From NCBI RefSeq assembly GCF_002257645.1, contig NZ_NQMO01000007.1, forward strand, positions 372,001 through 436,000: a stretch of DNA of 64,000 nt. Reading direction: 5' to 3'. This document shows, one piece after another, positions 17,977-27,469 of this stretch. The DNA comes from Paenibacillus sp. XY044. GTDB lineage: Bacteria; Bacillota; Bacilli; Paenibacillales; Paenibacillaceae. The stretch's first letter is position 1; the number at the start of each line of letters is the position of its first letter. The notes beneath the pieces were generated by a model. The model was given only the letters and a program-made list of their open reading frames with translations, did no database searches and had not been told where the DNA came from. A program made the position numbers and the translations under genes.

Positions 17977-18858
17977 TCATTCTTTTAACGCACCGATCAG
18001 GACACCGTGCACAAAATACTTTTGCAGAAACGGATACAGGCATAATATCGGGAGTGTGGATATGATAATCGTCGCATATTTGATCGTGATCCCGATGTCC
18101 AACCGATCTGAGGCTGCTGCATCGGTCGTCATGCTGTCCGTACTGTTCGAGATCAGAATTTCACGGAGCACTAGCTGCAGGGGAAATAACTCCCGATCAC
18201 GCAAATAAATCAATGCGCTAAAGTACGAATTCCAATGTCCTACCGCATACCACAAAATCATGACGGCAATAACGGGCATCGAGAGAGGAACAATAATCCT
18301 GCTCATAATGGTCCAGTCATTCGCTCCGTCGATCCGCGCGGATTCCTCCAGACTTACGGGTACCGCTTGAAATGCGGTTCGCATAATAATTAAGTTAAAT
18401 GAACTGACAGCCCCAGGCAAGAGAAGTGCCCAAGGCGTATCCAGCATGCCGAGACTGTTAATCAGCAGAAAAGTTGGTATGAGCCCCCCATTGAACACCA
18501 TCGTGATCACGATGATGAACATGATGGAATTGTTGAAATAGACGTTGCGGCGAGAAAGGGCATAGGCTCCAAGCGTTGTCATGAATAAGTTGATTGCTGT
18601 ACCGCCAGCGACATAAAAAATAGTGTTTCGGTAACCGGTCAGTATCATGGGATTATTCATTACGGCTTTATATGCCTCCAAGTTAAATCCGGTAGGGTAA
18701 AACAGCATGCCGCGAAATCGGGCCATTTCTGCAGGATCGCTCAAAGAGGCGAATAATACGTAAAGGAACGGGTAAAGCGTGACGAAGCAAAGCAGAATCA
18801 TGAAGCATGTATTGACGCCGGCAAATATCCATTCACCCAGGCTGCGTTTGTAAAGCAT
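17977..18858 (-). CDS. ABC transporter permease (LplC-like)
   Basis: 293-aa integral membrane subunit of an oligosaccharide or lipooligosaccharide-type importer. The EAA loop is seen as VSLEESARIDGANDW followed by IVPLSMPV. It ends with the family's typical FLQKYFVHGVLIGALKE-like tail. The ATG at 18858 follows AAGGAGG at 6 nt. The upstream permease ends at 18872, so the two are tightly coupled. Uses an ATPase encoded elsewhere. Confidence 0.88.
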   Translation of the reverse strand: MLYKRSLGEWIFAGVNTCFMILLCFVTLYPFLYVLFASLSDPAEMARFRGMLFYPTGFNLEAYKAVMNNPMILTGYRNTIFYVAGGTAINLFMTTLGAYALSRRNVYFNNSIMFIIVITMVFNGGLIPTFLLINSLGMLDTPWALLLPGAVSSFNLIIMRTAFQAVPVSLEESARIDGANDWTIMSRIIVPLSMPVIAVMILWYAVGHWNSYFSALIYLRDRELFPLQLVLREILISNSTDSMTTDAAASDRLDIGITIKYATIIISTLPILCLYPFLQKYFVHGVLIGALKE

Positions 18859-18871
18859 ACCGTTCCTCCTT

Positions 18872-19834
18872 TTACCATAATTTATGTTCACTCACTCGTT
18901 TGCTAATGGAATTGGCGAGTACGATCAGAATGAAGCTGATGACCGAATTGAACAGCCCAACGGCAGCGGTATAACCGAAATCGGCTCCAAGGATACCTTT
19001 CCTGTATACATAGGTGGAGATGACATCGGCGGTCTCATAGGTTATCGGATTGTACATTAGGATAATTTTCTCACTCCCGACGGAAAGCATGGATCCAATA
19101 TTGAGGATGAGCATGATCACAATGGTTGGCATAATTCCGGTTAAGGTAATATGCAAGGTTTGTTTCCATCGTCCTGCTCCGTCAATCCGGGCCGCATCAT
19201 AAAGCGTCGGATCGATATTGGCAATGGATGCGAGATAGATGATAGAGCCCCATCCGATTCCCTGCCAGATGCCCGAGGAAATGTACATGAACCGAAACCA
19301 ACCCGGCTCCTGCATGAAGGCAATCGGTTTAAGTCCAATCATGGAGAGAAGGTTATTAACCAGACCGTCGCGCGCAAAGAAATCGATCATCATCCCTACC
19401 ACAACGACGATGGAGATAAAGTGCGGGAGATAGCTTATCGTCTGTACGATCCGTTTAAAAAAGCCCTTGCGAATTTCATTCAGCAGTAACGCAAGGATAA
19501 TCGAAGCGGGAAATGCAAACAGCAATTCATAAATATTGATCAACAAGGTATTCCGAATCAGTCTCCAAAAATAGTAATTTCCAAAAAAGCTTTTAAAATG
19601 GTCGAAACCAACCCACGGACTTCCCCAAATTCCGTCTGCAAGCCCGTAATCTTTAAAAGCAATTTGCAGACCATACATAGGTCCGTAATGAAAAACGATA
19701 TAATAGGCAAGAACGGGCAGCAGTAAAAGATAAATGTAGCGGTTCCGGATGATGTCCCTTTTAATCATGCTCCATTTCGTGTCTGCCCGGTTCCCCGTTG
19801 CCGTCGTTACGATATTTCCCTGCACATTAGGCAT
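18872..19834 (-). CDS. ABC transporter permease (LplB-like)
   Basis: 320-aa permease partner. The N-terminal cytoplasmic stretch precedes the family-typical RNRYIYLLLLPVLAYYIVFHYG helix. The EAA loop is PTLYDAARIDGAGRW followed by ITLTGIMPT. AAGGAG lies 6 nt before the ATG. Order on the minus strand is LplA-like binding protein, this gene, LplC-like permease, regulator. Confidence 0.88.
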   Translation of the reverse strand: MPNVQGNIVTTATGNRADTKWSMIKRDIIRNRYIYLLLLPVLAYYIVFHYGPMYGLQIAFKDYGLADGIWGSPWVGFDHFKSFFGNYYFWRLIRNTLLINIYELLFAFPASIILALLLNEIRKGFFKRIVQTISYLPHFISIVVVVGMMIDFFARDGLVNNLLSMIGLKPIAFMQEPGWFRFMYISSGIWQGIGWGSIIYLASIANIDPTLYDAARIDGAGRWKQTLHITLTGIMPTIVIMLILNIGSMLSVGSEKIILMYNPITYETADVISTYVYRKGILGADFGYTAAVGLFNSVISFILIVLANSISKRVSEHKLW

Positions 19835-19853
19835 GGCTTACTCCTTCTTTGAA

Positions 19854-19892
19854 CACTGGTGAACGGCAAGCCACTAGCTTTCCGTCACCAGT
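19854..19892 (-). terminator. Attenuating hairpin after LplA-like gene
   Basis: ACTGGTGAACGG (19854-19866) pairs with CCGTCACCAGT (19882-19892), leaving an internal loop. It lies between the binding-protein stop and the permease start, the same position as the hairpin in the first importer operon, and lacks a strong T run, so partial termination or mRNA stabilisation is likely. Confidence 0.5.
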
Positions 19893-19904
19893 TTAGTAGG
19901 CATT

Positions 19905-21497
19905 TTAGCGGTTGTTGTAGCGTTCCAATCCGGATTGCTGCATTTTGATCGCTTCATCGATTCCCATGCTTTTCAATGTAGCGACATACTCATCGAACTT
20001 ATTTAACGATTCTGAGCCCATAATGAATTTAACGATCATTTCATTTTTGTATGTGTCAATATCGTTCATGATCGAGGCATATCGGCTATTGTCTTCCCTG
20101 GCGATGGTGATCGGAGGCATTCTATTTTCATTCGAAGGTTCTGCCCAGACTGTTAAAGCCTCTTGCTGCTCCGGTCTGGCCGCATATTGCTCCATATAGC
20201 GTACATCCTGCAAGAACGGACCGGCATCAGCGGACAAGACATGCTTTTTAAGGGATTGGGCAAGCGGCAATCCATCCGGATTTTTCATGACGGAGTCCGT
20301 GTACTTCGGATAACCGTTATCCATCGTATAGGATACGCCTTCTTTACCGAAGTTCATGATCATTCGTCCTTCTTCACTATAGAAGTAATCGAAGAATTTT
20401 ACGGTTTCTGCGACGTGCTTGTTGCTTCCGGTAATCGCAGTGAAGATGCCTACAATCTGATTATCCATTTGACCGAATATCGGTTTATCGCCAGATTTTA
20501 ATGTCGGATAGGGTGTGGCAACAAGCTTGAATTGCGGTTCCTTAGGCTCCATTAAATCCATAAACCTGCCCAAGCCACCGCCTACAGCCATAACAGCCGC
20601 ACCGACCTGATCGCCTGTCATTTTGGCATCGTACATTTTGCTGTCATTGGCTGCAAAGTCTTTGTCCAGCAGGCCCTCGTTGTACCAACGGTTCATGGTT
20701 TCCAGGTATTGCTTATATTCAGGTTGAATGGGGCCATATTTGACCGTATTTCCTTCGTGATAGAAGCCGTTCGGGATTCCAAAAACGCCAGTAAAAGCAA
20801 GCTCGCCTGCTCCGATCATGATCGGAATCTCATCCGCTTTTCCGTTGCCGTTGGGATCTTTTTCTTTAAACGCTTTCAAAACCGTGTACCATTCGTCGAT
20901 GGTTTTAGGAATAGGCAAACCCAACTTGTCCAACCAATCTTTACGTATAACCGGGCCGTCGTGGGTTTGCAGTTTTCTAACGGGGCGGATGAACGGGAAG
21001 CCGATGATATCACCTTTGTCAGTAGAGGCTTGCCTTCTCCATTCCGGGTTCTCGTCCAGCAGCTTTTTGAAGTTAGGCGCATCATCCAAATAGTCGTTTA
21101 ATGGAATGATCTTACCATCCTGAATCGCTTTTTGTGCGCCTCCCGGATAATTATTCCACGAATACTCAACGACGTCTGGCAGCGATTTCGAGGCCATCAT
21201 CAAGTTGAATTGTTCACCGCCTTGGCCTTGGGCCGGGTGTTGGTAATCGATTGTGACACCGGTGTTTTTTTCGATTTCTTTAATAGCGGTAATCTCTCCA
21301 TAGCTCTTCATAATGGCCGCTGCGTCCTTATGCATCTCTTTCCAATATGATAAGTGGCTCAAAGGTTGGGTTGACTCAGCGGATTTCGTACTCCCCTTTG
21401 GCATCTCATCACTGCTGCAGCCGGCTATCGCTGTGGCGGCTAGCCCCAAACATAAAACGGGCACAAGCTTATTGATTATTTTCCTGCTCATCTGCAT
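19905..21497 (-). CDS. Extracellular solute-binding lipoprotein (LplA/YtcQ-like)
   Basis: 530-aa lipid-anchored binding protein. The signal peptide ends in lipobox ATAIAGC. The mature protein has the long type 1 solute-binding fold typical of LplA-like proteins, with DWLDKLGLPIPKTIDEWY and a calcium-loop-like DPNGNGKADEIP segment. GAGGAGGAG precedes the ATG at 21497; a second in-frame ATG two codons on is possible. No glycosidase accompanies this operon, so the imported saccharide cannot be guessed from context. Confidence 0.88.
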   Translation of the reverse strand: MQMSRKIINKLVPVLCLGLAATAIAGCSSDEMPKGSTKSAESTQPLSHLSYWKEMHKDAAAIMKSYGEITAIKEIEKNTGVTIDYQHPAQGQGGEQFNLMMASKSLPDVVEYSWNNYPGGAQKAIQDGKIIPLNDYLDDAPNFKKLLDENPEWRRQASTDKGDIIGFPFIRPVRKLQTHDGPVIRKDWLDKLGLPIPKTIDEWYTVLKAFKEKDPNGNGKADEIPIMIGAGELAFTGVFGIPNGFYHEGNTVKYGPIQPEYKQYLETMNRWYNEGLLDKDFAANDSKMYDAKMTGDQVGAAVMAVGGGLGRFMDLMEPKEPQFKLVATPYPTLKSGDKPIFGQMDNQIVGIFTAITGSNKHVAETVKFFDYFYSEEGRMIMNFGKEGVSYTMDNGYPKYTDSVMKNPDGLPLAQSLKKHVLSADAGPFLQDVRYMEQYAARPEQQEALTVWAEPSNENRMPPITIAREDNSRYASIMNDIDTYKNEMIVKFIMGSESLNKFDEYVATLKSMGIDEAIKMQQSGLERYNNR

Positions 21498-21780
21498 AAA
21501 TCGTAGCTCCTCCTCAAATTTAGATGTGCTTTTGCCATATCCAGCATAAAGGATCGTTGTTTTTTCCGAAATCGCACAAAATCAGAAAAGGGTTGCCGTT
21601 ATTAAGATCATGTACTGGCGAAAATAAAACTAAGTCGACCATATTAAAGAATGGAGACCTTGAAGAATGATTTGATGACACAAAACATGAAATAAAAAAA
21701 GCCTGAATATCAAGCTTTGCTCAGTGCCTTCCGCAGATTGAAAAGTATTGAATTTTGCGATGATTTGTTCTAAAACATAC

Positions 21781-21822
21781 AAAACAAGCCGAAGTTCGTC
21801 AACCTCACTTTCGGCTTGTTTT
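21781..21822. terminator. Bidirectional terminator-like hairpin in 21498-21876 gap
   Basis: AAAACAAGCCGAA (21781-21793) pairs exactly with TTCGGCTTGTTTT (21810-21822), giving T runs on both strands. The rest of the 379-nt gap holds the leader and presumed promoter of the LplA-like gene and a short A-rich stretch at about 21690-21700; no gene is seen there. Confidence 0.65.
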
Positions 21823-21876
21823 ATTTCATGGTTTTAATTGTGTGGGTATTATAGATTGCTGTATCAGGAGAGGATG

Positions 21877-22236
21877 TCAAAGGATTATGCGTTGACCATG
21901 CCCAGGGAATAACTCGGTTTCGTTTGTACTTCTTAATCGTGACCAACTTGTAACAACCTGCTCATTAGAATGGTTACTGAAGGGCAAATCACCCGTAAAA
22001 ATACCCAACCCATCGATAACAATACTTATGGAATCATCCGAGTGACCTGGTGTATGAAGAATATATCCGGGAATCCCAAATTTTTTAAAGAAGATGGCTT
22101 TATCATTTTCATTGATTATATTATGGGCTTCCACTCTTATTTCTTTTGGAGAACTTTTTCATGGACTCATTTGCAGATTTAAGAAAACCTTCAACTCTAT
22201 GCCCTTTTTTTGAGCTTGCTGCACTATATTCTGCAT
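21877..22236 (-). pseudogene. Decayed metallo-beta-lactamase-fold hydrolase
   Basis: Minus-strand remnant. The C-terminal part (from about 22134) reads clearly as an MBL fold: YILHTPGHSDDSIS, IFTGDLPF and FPGHG. Upstream, an ATG at 22236 with GGGGGAG opens a frame giving QQAQKKGIEL and then stops, and a second frame gives FLKSANESMKKFSKR before joining the intact part by a frameshift near 22140. The HxHxDH metal-binding stretch that should lie between is absent, so an internal deletion plus frameshift has removed activity. Confidence 0.7.
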
Positions 22237-22332
22237 AGACTCCCCCCTTCGTGAATGATTATCGAAAGGATCTGAATCGACTCCCTCTGAATCCATTTTA
22301 AAGGTTGACGCAGCGTAAAGGTCAAGAACCCG

Positions 22333-23196
22333 TTAGCTTCTTAGCATGGTATTTTGAATAAATTCCTTTATTGCCACTGCGACTTGCTCAGGCTGTTCTT
22401 CCGCTGAAAAATGCCCGCAATTCTCGATGACCTTGGCATGGATATTTTGCAGGCCGTTTTCTCTAAATCCAGCAAGATATTTTTCAATATTGGTGCGTTC
22501 ATCCGATCCTCGCAAGTAAAGAACCGGCGTTGACACGATATCATTTTTTGACGCGGCATTATCTTTTTCATCTTCCTGGAAACTTCTGTATAAATCAAAC
22601 CCTGCTTTCAATGCGTCTAAACGGGAATAGGCATCGGCATATGATTTCCTGCGAGCATCACTCAATTTTTTGCCTTTTCCGGCTAACACATCATAGAAAT
22701 AGGAGAAATAAGGAAGTTCTTTACCTGAAATCAGTATCTCCGGCAATTCAGGTACGTTATGAAATGCAAAATGCCAGATATAAGGATTACTTTTCACTTC
22801 GTTCCATGGATCAACACCAGGAATGGCGACATTCATAATTACCGCGCGCGAAAGCCTGTCAGAAAAGCTCTTCAGGAAGGCATACGCCACCTGGCCTCCG
22901 GCATCACACCCTACTAAAGTGACATCGTACAAAATCATACAATCCATAACCCCTCGAACATACTCTGCTATATTGCGTTTGCTGTATGACTGCAAAGGAA
23001 TTACTGAATTCCCGATACCGGGAATGTCGATAGCGATAACATGGTACTCATCGGCCAACCTATTCATCACTTCTTCAAATTCCAGCCAACAGGTCGGCCA
23101 ACCGTGAATAAAAAACACCGTCGGCTTTGATAAGGAACCGGCTTCGACCACATGGATCGGGACTTCTTTGACAATAACTTCCCTGTGTGTAAACAA
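22333..23196 (-). CDS. Alpha/beta hydrolase (epoxide hydrolase/haloalkane dehalogenase-like)
   Basis: 287-aa alpha/beta-fold hydrolase. FFIHGWPTCW forms the oxyanion-hole HG segment, GCDAGG carries an Asp nucleophile as in epoxide hydrolases and dehalogenases rather than the Ser of esterases, and ENCGHFSAEE holds the catalytic His. The start is a TTG with GGAG about 9 nt upstream. No obvious operon partner. Substrate unknown; the Asp nucleophile argues against a simple carboxylesterase. Confidence 0.82.
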   Translation of the reverse strand: MFTHREVIVKEVPIHVVEAGSLSKPTVFFIHGWPTCWLEFEEVMNRLADEYHVIAIDIPGIGNSVIPLQSYSKRNIAEYVRGVMDCMILYDVTLVGCDAGGQVAYAFLKSFSDRLSRAVIMNVAIPGVDPWNEVKSNPYIWHFAFHNVPELPEILISGKELPYFSYFYDVLAGKGKKLSDARRKSYADAYSRLDALKAGFDLYRSFQEDEKDNAASKNDIVSTPVLYLRGSDERTNIEKYLAGFRENGLQNIHAKVIENCGHFSAEEQPEQVAVAIKEFIQNTMLRS

Positions 23197-23355
23197 ACCT
23201 TATCACTCCTTTTAAATTATCTGATCACCTCACGATCATAGCATTCAAAAGTTGACAACGGATTGTCATGGTATTACGCCGTTGCGGCGGTGATATGAAA
23301 CATATGGATCAAATCGTCGAGCACTGCGTAACTTACCGAATGTATCTCCATGAAA

Positions 23356-23829
23356 TCACAAAGGTTTAACGAGGTTCATTTTCGGCGGGATATACCCAAG
23401 CTGCCTGCCCATTTTTACAATCTGTCCTCTATGATGAAATTCGTGGGTGATGGTATGCGTAAAAAGCCATAATTCGGTTAACTCTACGCTGTCACTCTGC
23501 CAAGATGCTTGAATGGCAGGATCCCATTTATTTTTAAATTCATTCAGAAATTCATGAACCAGCGCGTCCGTTTCCTTAAACACTTCACGCATTTCCTGTA
23601 CATTGTCAACGGATTCCGGTTTTATATTGGGAAGTGATTTTCCAAGGGCACGACTCCCCAGCCATACCCTATAACAATCGGCTACATGAGCATGCAGACT
23701 GCGGATAGAAACTCCGCCTAAGGTTTCAACTTCTTTAACATAATCAGTGGGGGACATCATTTCGCAATAACGAAATAATGGTTCCCTAGTGCGTTGGACC
23801 AATTCATACTGGCTTTCAAATATATCCAT
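23356..23829 (-). CDS. DinB family protein
   Basis: 157-aa four-helix-bundle protein of the DinB/YfiT type, a metal-binding fold often linked to thiol transfer or detoxification. The three His ligands are consistent with LHAHVADCYRVW (helix 2) and the THTITHEFHHRGQI stretch (helix 3/4). AAAGGGAG precedes the ATG. Transcribed alone. Enzymatic role unknown. Confidence 0.8.
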   Translation of the reverse strand: MDIFESQYELVQRTREPLFRYCEMMSPTDYVKEVETLGGVSIRSLHAHVADCYRVWLGSRALGKSLPNIKPESVDNVQEMREVFKETDALVHEFLNEFKNKWDPAIQASWQSDSVELTELWLFTHTITHEFHHRGQIVKMGRQLGYIPPKMNLVKPL

Positions 23830-24010
23830 CTTCTCGCTCCCTTTTGGACATTCATTGATCCGCCTTCCCCGGCGGCATAGAATTTTTTTCTGTTAAGTTC
23901 GGAATAACGACCTCTAATATAGACTTAACAGATCTATAATAACTATTATTCTTCATCACTTCAAGGATAAAGATCAGAGCAAGCTTCGCTCTTAAATCGA
24001 CCGTATATAG

Positions 24011-24073
24011 AAAACACCTCCTCATCCTAAGTGGGCTACTTGCTAACCACAATTTAGCGATGAAGAGGTGTTT
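24011..24073. other. Nested hairpin in 23830-24125 gap
   Basis: AAACACCTCCTCATC (from 24012) pairs with GATGAAGAGGTGTTT (to 24073) with one mismatch; inside, GCTAA and TTAGC (24042-24058) make a second hairpin. A short T run follows on the minus strand, so it may terminate the gene ending at 24126. The remaining gap shows no convincing gene; a 66-codon minus-strand frame there has no family features. Confidence 0.4.
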
Positions 24074-24125
24074 CTATCAGGAGACGGTATTCACTTTTTG
24101 GATATGAATGTACACAAGCAGCTTC

Positions 24126-25352
24126 TTATTTCATGTCCTGCCAGCTTTTGAAATCGTGAATAGCGAAGCCGGCGTAGCTTGCATAGTGCGCCAATTGATT
24201 ATGGGCGGACTGCAGCTCTTTGTCCATCACATCGCTGCTCATGGAATAGAATGATACACGCGGACCCTCATTGCTTTTAACCGTTTCTACAGCAATAACA
24301 ATCTTCTTGTTCAGCGTGGAGGCTTCTCTCAGCATGGCCTGCGCATTTTCCACAATTCCATTGCCGCCTAACGCATGATTCCGATAATTCATGATGACGA
24401 GGGAATCGAACTTCTCCAGCATCCATGCGCTCATGCTGTAATTCTTCCCCGGTACTTTAATCGTATTCAGCCAATACGGAACGTCGATCGCAATTTTCAA
24501 GTCGCTCCCTTTAGTCTCGTTCTCGATCAGTCTCAAATTGTCCATCCAGCTTTCAAGGAGCTTCTTATTGTCCGTCGTCCATTCGCTTAGCCCATAAGGT
24601 TCAATATCGAAATGCAGTCCCGCAAAGCTCGCTTCCGGGCCAACAGAGGAATTATAGCTTTTAACCCACGCTATAAATTTTTGAATATCCTCCTGCGCAG
24701 ACTTCTTGGCCCATTCGGGACGACCCTCAAGTGCCTCCACTTGGATTCCTTCGCCCTTGGCTTTTCGAATAAAACTCTCATACATTGCCGGATCTAGATC
24801 TACATCAACTTGAAGGTAAATCGATGTTACACCTTTTATTCTTGCGAAGTTTATAATTTTATCTTGATCCTGTTTCAGGATGTAACTGTCCCATATCCAT
24901 GTTCCTTTCGGAACACGGGCCACTGAAGACATGATGCTCACCTGATTGCGCGTGGGCTGCCAATCCACAATGGAGTGCAAGGCTTCACTGATAAAGCGCA
25001 GTGGAACCATCGTGCGGCCATTTTTAAGCACCGCCGCCCCCTCAAAATCCACTCTTTTTCCATTCACCAGTGCATAATTATGGCCAATCACCAAAATAAT
25101 GATGTCACGGTTAAGCGAGATCGTGATTTGTTTTAAATTTCCGTTCCATTTCGTAGTAGCTCCAAGCTTGTCGGATACAAAAGCAAGTGGAACCATCGTA
25201 AGGTTGGATTTCTGATCGACGTAGGGGTGCCCATCTGGGAATTGCACTTCACGCCCATCCACGGATACATGGACTTCAGAAGCGTAGATCGCGGGGGTAA
25301 ACGCAGCTAAACTAAGGATGATAGCTAGCGTGCATACTAACAATTTTCTCAT
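24126..25352 (-). CDS. Secreted protein with stalk (copper amine oxidase N-like) domain and TIM-barrel-like C-terminal domain
   Basis: 408-aa exported protein. A Sec signal peptide (about 1-24) is followed by a stalk-type domain (about 27-145) with two repeats of the pattern VPLAFVSDKLGA / VPLRFISEALHS, a cell-surface stalk common in Paenibacillus. The C-terminal 250 residues start at PKGTWIWDSY and carry alternating beta strands with GLHFDIEPYG, resembling the DxxE-type catalytic strand of GH18-like barrels, then AIDVPYWL and VIMNYRNHA. Glycosidase activity is inferred only from that pattern. AAGGAAG precedes the ATG. Single gene. Confidence 0.75.
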   Translation of the reverse strand: MRKLLVCTLAIILSLAAFTPAIYASEVHVSVDGREVQFPDGHPYVDQKSNLTMVPLAFVSDKLGATTKWNGNLKQITISLNRDIIILVIGHNYALVNGKRVDFEGAAVLKNGRTMVPLRFISEALHSIVDWQPTRNQVSIMSSVARVPKGTWIWDSYILKQDQDKIINFARIKGVTSIYLQVDVDLDPAMYESFIRKAKGEGIQVEALEGRPEWAKKSAQEDIQKFIAWVKSYNSSVGPEASFAGLHFDIEPYGLSEWTTDNKKLLESWMDNLRLIENETKGSDLKIAIDVPYWLNTIKVPGKNYSMSAWMLEKFDSLVIMNYRNHALGGNGIVENAQAMLREASTLNKKIVIAVETVKSNEGPRVSFYSMSSDVMDKELQSAHNQLAHYASYAGFAIHDFKSWQDMK

Positions 25353-25504
25353 AGGTGACTTCCTTATCTTATTAAATTTGTTCTTTGTTCTTTACGTCCC
25401 TGTGCACGCATTGTCGCACAATGAAATTATACGGTATGTAATAATTGGTAACAAGCTCAACAGGTCAATCGATGTTCGGAATTACTTTATTTATTATAGA
25501 GGGC

Positions 25505-25550
25505 AAAAAAGGAGTGGCACAAAGTTCCAATTTCTACTTTGTGCCACTCC
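25505..25550 (-). terminator. Strong terminator after third aldo/keto reductase
   Basis: Perfect 15-bp stem, GGAGTGGCACAAAGT (25511-25525) with ACTTTGTGCCACTCC (25536-25550). On the minus strand the next bases are a TTTTTT run (complement of 25505-25510). Confidence 0.9.
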
Positions 25551-25566
25551 TTAATAAGCCTCCTAT

Positions 25567-26577
25567 TTATTTTACGCTGATGGGTAGTGGTGCATTAGGC
25601 GCTACCAGTTTCTGTTCGCGCATTTCGTCCCAGAATGCTGCCGGAATCACTGTGTTCAATGCAGCTTTGTCTTCAGCAATTCGTTCAGGTCGACTAGCAC
25701 CAGGAACGACAGCAGCAACTGCCGGATTAGCCAGTGAAAATTGTAAAGCAGCAGCCTTGATGCTGATTTGATGGCGATCTGCAATATTTTTGATTTTCTC
25801 AACTTTTGCAATAATTTCTGGTGACGCTTTTTGATATTCAAAGTGGGTACCTCCAGCAAGAACACCCGAACTATATGGACCACCTACGACAATGTCCATA
25901 TGATGTTTTTCAGCTGCAGGCATGACTCGTTGTAACGCACGCTCATGGTCTAATAATGTGTAACGACCGGCCAGCAAGGATACATCTGGTTTTGCTTCTT
26001 CCAATTCCAGCATGAGTTCAATCGATTCTACTCGGTTTACTCCGAGTCCCCAACCCTTAATAACTCCTTCTTCACGTAAACGTGTGAGCGCACGGAATGC
26101 CCCAGTTCGGGCAATCTCAAAATGCGAAATCCACTCATCCCCATAAAAGTCCTGCGCTAAATCATGAATATAAACAAAGTCCAGACGATCGGTTTTTAAA
26201 CGTTTCAAACTCTGCTCGATCGAGCGAAGGGTTGCATCCGCGCTGTAGTCATTAATCATTTTATTTTTACGGCCGAATTCGAACAATCCCCCTTTTTCTC
26301 CTAAATCCCGTACAGAAGGATCTTCCAATTCATCTGAAATAGTTCGACCAACTTTTGTGCTTAAAACATATTCATCACGATTTCTTTTCGACAGTGCTTC
26401 ACCAAGACGGATCTCGGCCAAGCCGGAACCATAAAGTGGAGCTGTATCAAAGTAACGAATACCACTCTCCCAAGCAGCATCCACGGTTGCCATTGCTTCT
26501 TCTTCGGGGATATTGCGGTACATATTCCCAAGTGGTGCCGTGCCAAAACCAATTTTTCCTTGCAGTATATTTCTCAT
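25567..26577 (-). CDS. Aldo/keto reductase (D-threo-aldose dehydrogenase-like)
   Basis: 336-aa AKR of the subgroup containing D-threo-aldose 1-dehydrogenase and pyridoxal dehydrogenase. Seen: GFGTAPLGNMY, RYFDTAPLYGSGLAE with catalytic Asp/Tyr, STKVG with Lys, FVYIHDL with the His, and VPGASRPERI near the C terminus. GGAGGACATC precedes the ATG at 26577. Monocistronic with its own terminator. The substrate is probably a sugar or polyol aldehyde, by family only. Confidence 0.85.
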   Translation of the reverse strand: MRNILQGKIGFGTAPLGNMYRNIPEEEAMATVDAAWESGIRYFDTAPLYGSGLAEIRLGEALSKRNRDEYVLSTKVGRTISDELEDPSVRDLGEKGGLFEFGRKNKMINDYSADATLRSIEQSLKRLKTDRLDFVYIHDLAQDFYGDEWISHFEIARTGAFRALTRLREEGVIKGWGLGVNRVESIELMLELEEAKPDVSLLAGRYTLLDHERALQRVMPAAEKHHMDIVVGGPYSSGVLAGGTHFEYQKASPEIIAKVEKIKNIADRHQISIKAAALQFSLANPAVAAVVPGASRPERIAEDKAALNTVIPAAFWDEMREQKLVAPNAPLPISVK

Positions 26578-26795
26578 CTATGATGTCCTCCTAAAATATA
26601 TATATAATTTCCCAGTGTATAAATATGGATATAAGTGACTATTTAAATCAACAAATGTTATTTCATCGGCTGACAACAATTGATTATGAAGCATCTACAC
26701 ATAAAATAGAAGTACGCACTTTGAAGTACTATAGGAACTAAAAAGTGTCCTACCCAATAAAAAGCTCCACAAAATCTCACCTTTGTTACATTGAA

Positions 26796-26827
26796 CACAA
26801 AAACAGCCGGTCGGAATGGACCGGCTG
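26796..26827 (-). terminator. Terminator after Nudix gene, within the 26578-26908 gap
   Basis: CAGCCGGTC (26804-26812) pairs with GACCGGCTG (26819-26827); TTTTTGTG follows on the minus strand. The other parts of this 331-nt gap hold the reductase leader, an AT-rich TATATATA run near 26597-26607 and no convincing gene. Confidence 0.75.
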
Positions 26828-26908
26828 CAGAAGCTAGCAGGATTAGATTGTCTTTCAATAGGAATACTCAAAGTGCCTCGATGGCACATTGCACCTGGAT
26901 GACTCTGA

Positions 26909-27397
26909 TTAAACGTACCTTTGAAGCTTGACGTTACATTCTGATGTAGTCGCAGTGACATACTCTATATAATTCACAGAGCCGTTAAAGTTCAAATAAG
27001 CTTCATAACGCATGCGGATTGCAGGTAAAGTAATCAAATCCAGAACATTTTCCTTTGGAACCCACCTGCATTCGCTCGTTTCATCAGAGGTCGCTAACTC
27101 TCCGCCCACAGCTTTACACACGAAATCAAACATGACCTTCGTAGGCACATCCGTTTCACCGTCATACCACTTATGGATCGCTGTATTCGAAACAACATTA
27201 ATGAGTTGGCTAACCGTGGCGTCTATTCCGCTTTCCTCTTTAATTTCACGGATCACGCCATCCATCAGGTTTTCTCCAACTTCAGTTATCCCACCAGGAT
27301 ACACCCAACCGTCGTCATGGGCTTTGACTAATAGGATATTTCCATTTCCATCTTCCACAATTCCGCCTGCCGATACAATATGCGTCGGGAACGCCAT
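26909..27397 (-). CDS. Nudix hydrolase
   Basis: 162-aa pyrophosphohydrolase acting on nucleoside diphosphate-linked compounds. The full Nudix box is present: G36, E42, R50 and E51, E54/E55, G57 (GX5EX7REUXEEXGU). GGAGGT lies before the ATG. It may act on damaged nucleotides or NDP-sugars; the sequence does not say which. A small membrane-protein gene ends 72 nt upstream on the same strand. Confidence 0.88.
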   Translation of the reverse strand: MAFPTHIVSAGGIVEDGNGNILLVKAHDDGWVYPGGITEVGENLMDGVIREIKEESGIDATVSQLINVVSNTAIHKWYDGETDVPTKVMFDFVCKAVGGELATSDETSECRWVPKENVLDLITLPAIRMRYEAYLNFNGSVNYIEYVTATTSECNVKLQRYV

Positions 27398-27469
27398 TTC
27401 ACGACCTCCAATACGGTACGTTTGTATATTTATTCCACTTACTTCGAAGGACGGTAGGTTATTGTGCCC

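Noticed and set aside
24011..24073. Nested hairpin considered as an insertion-sequence end
   Set aside because: Only one copy is seen in the window, with no transposase and no target duplication.
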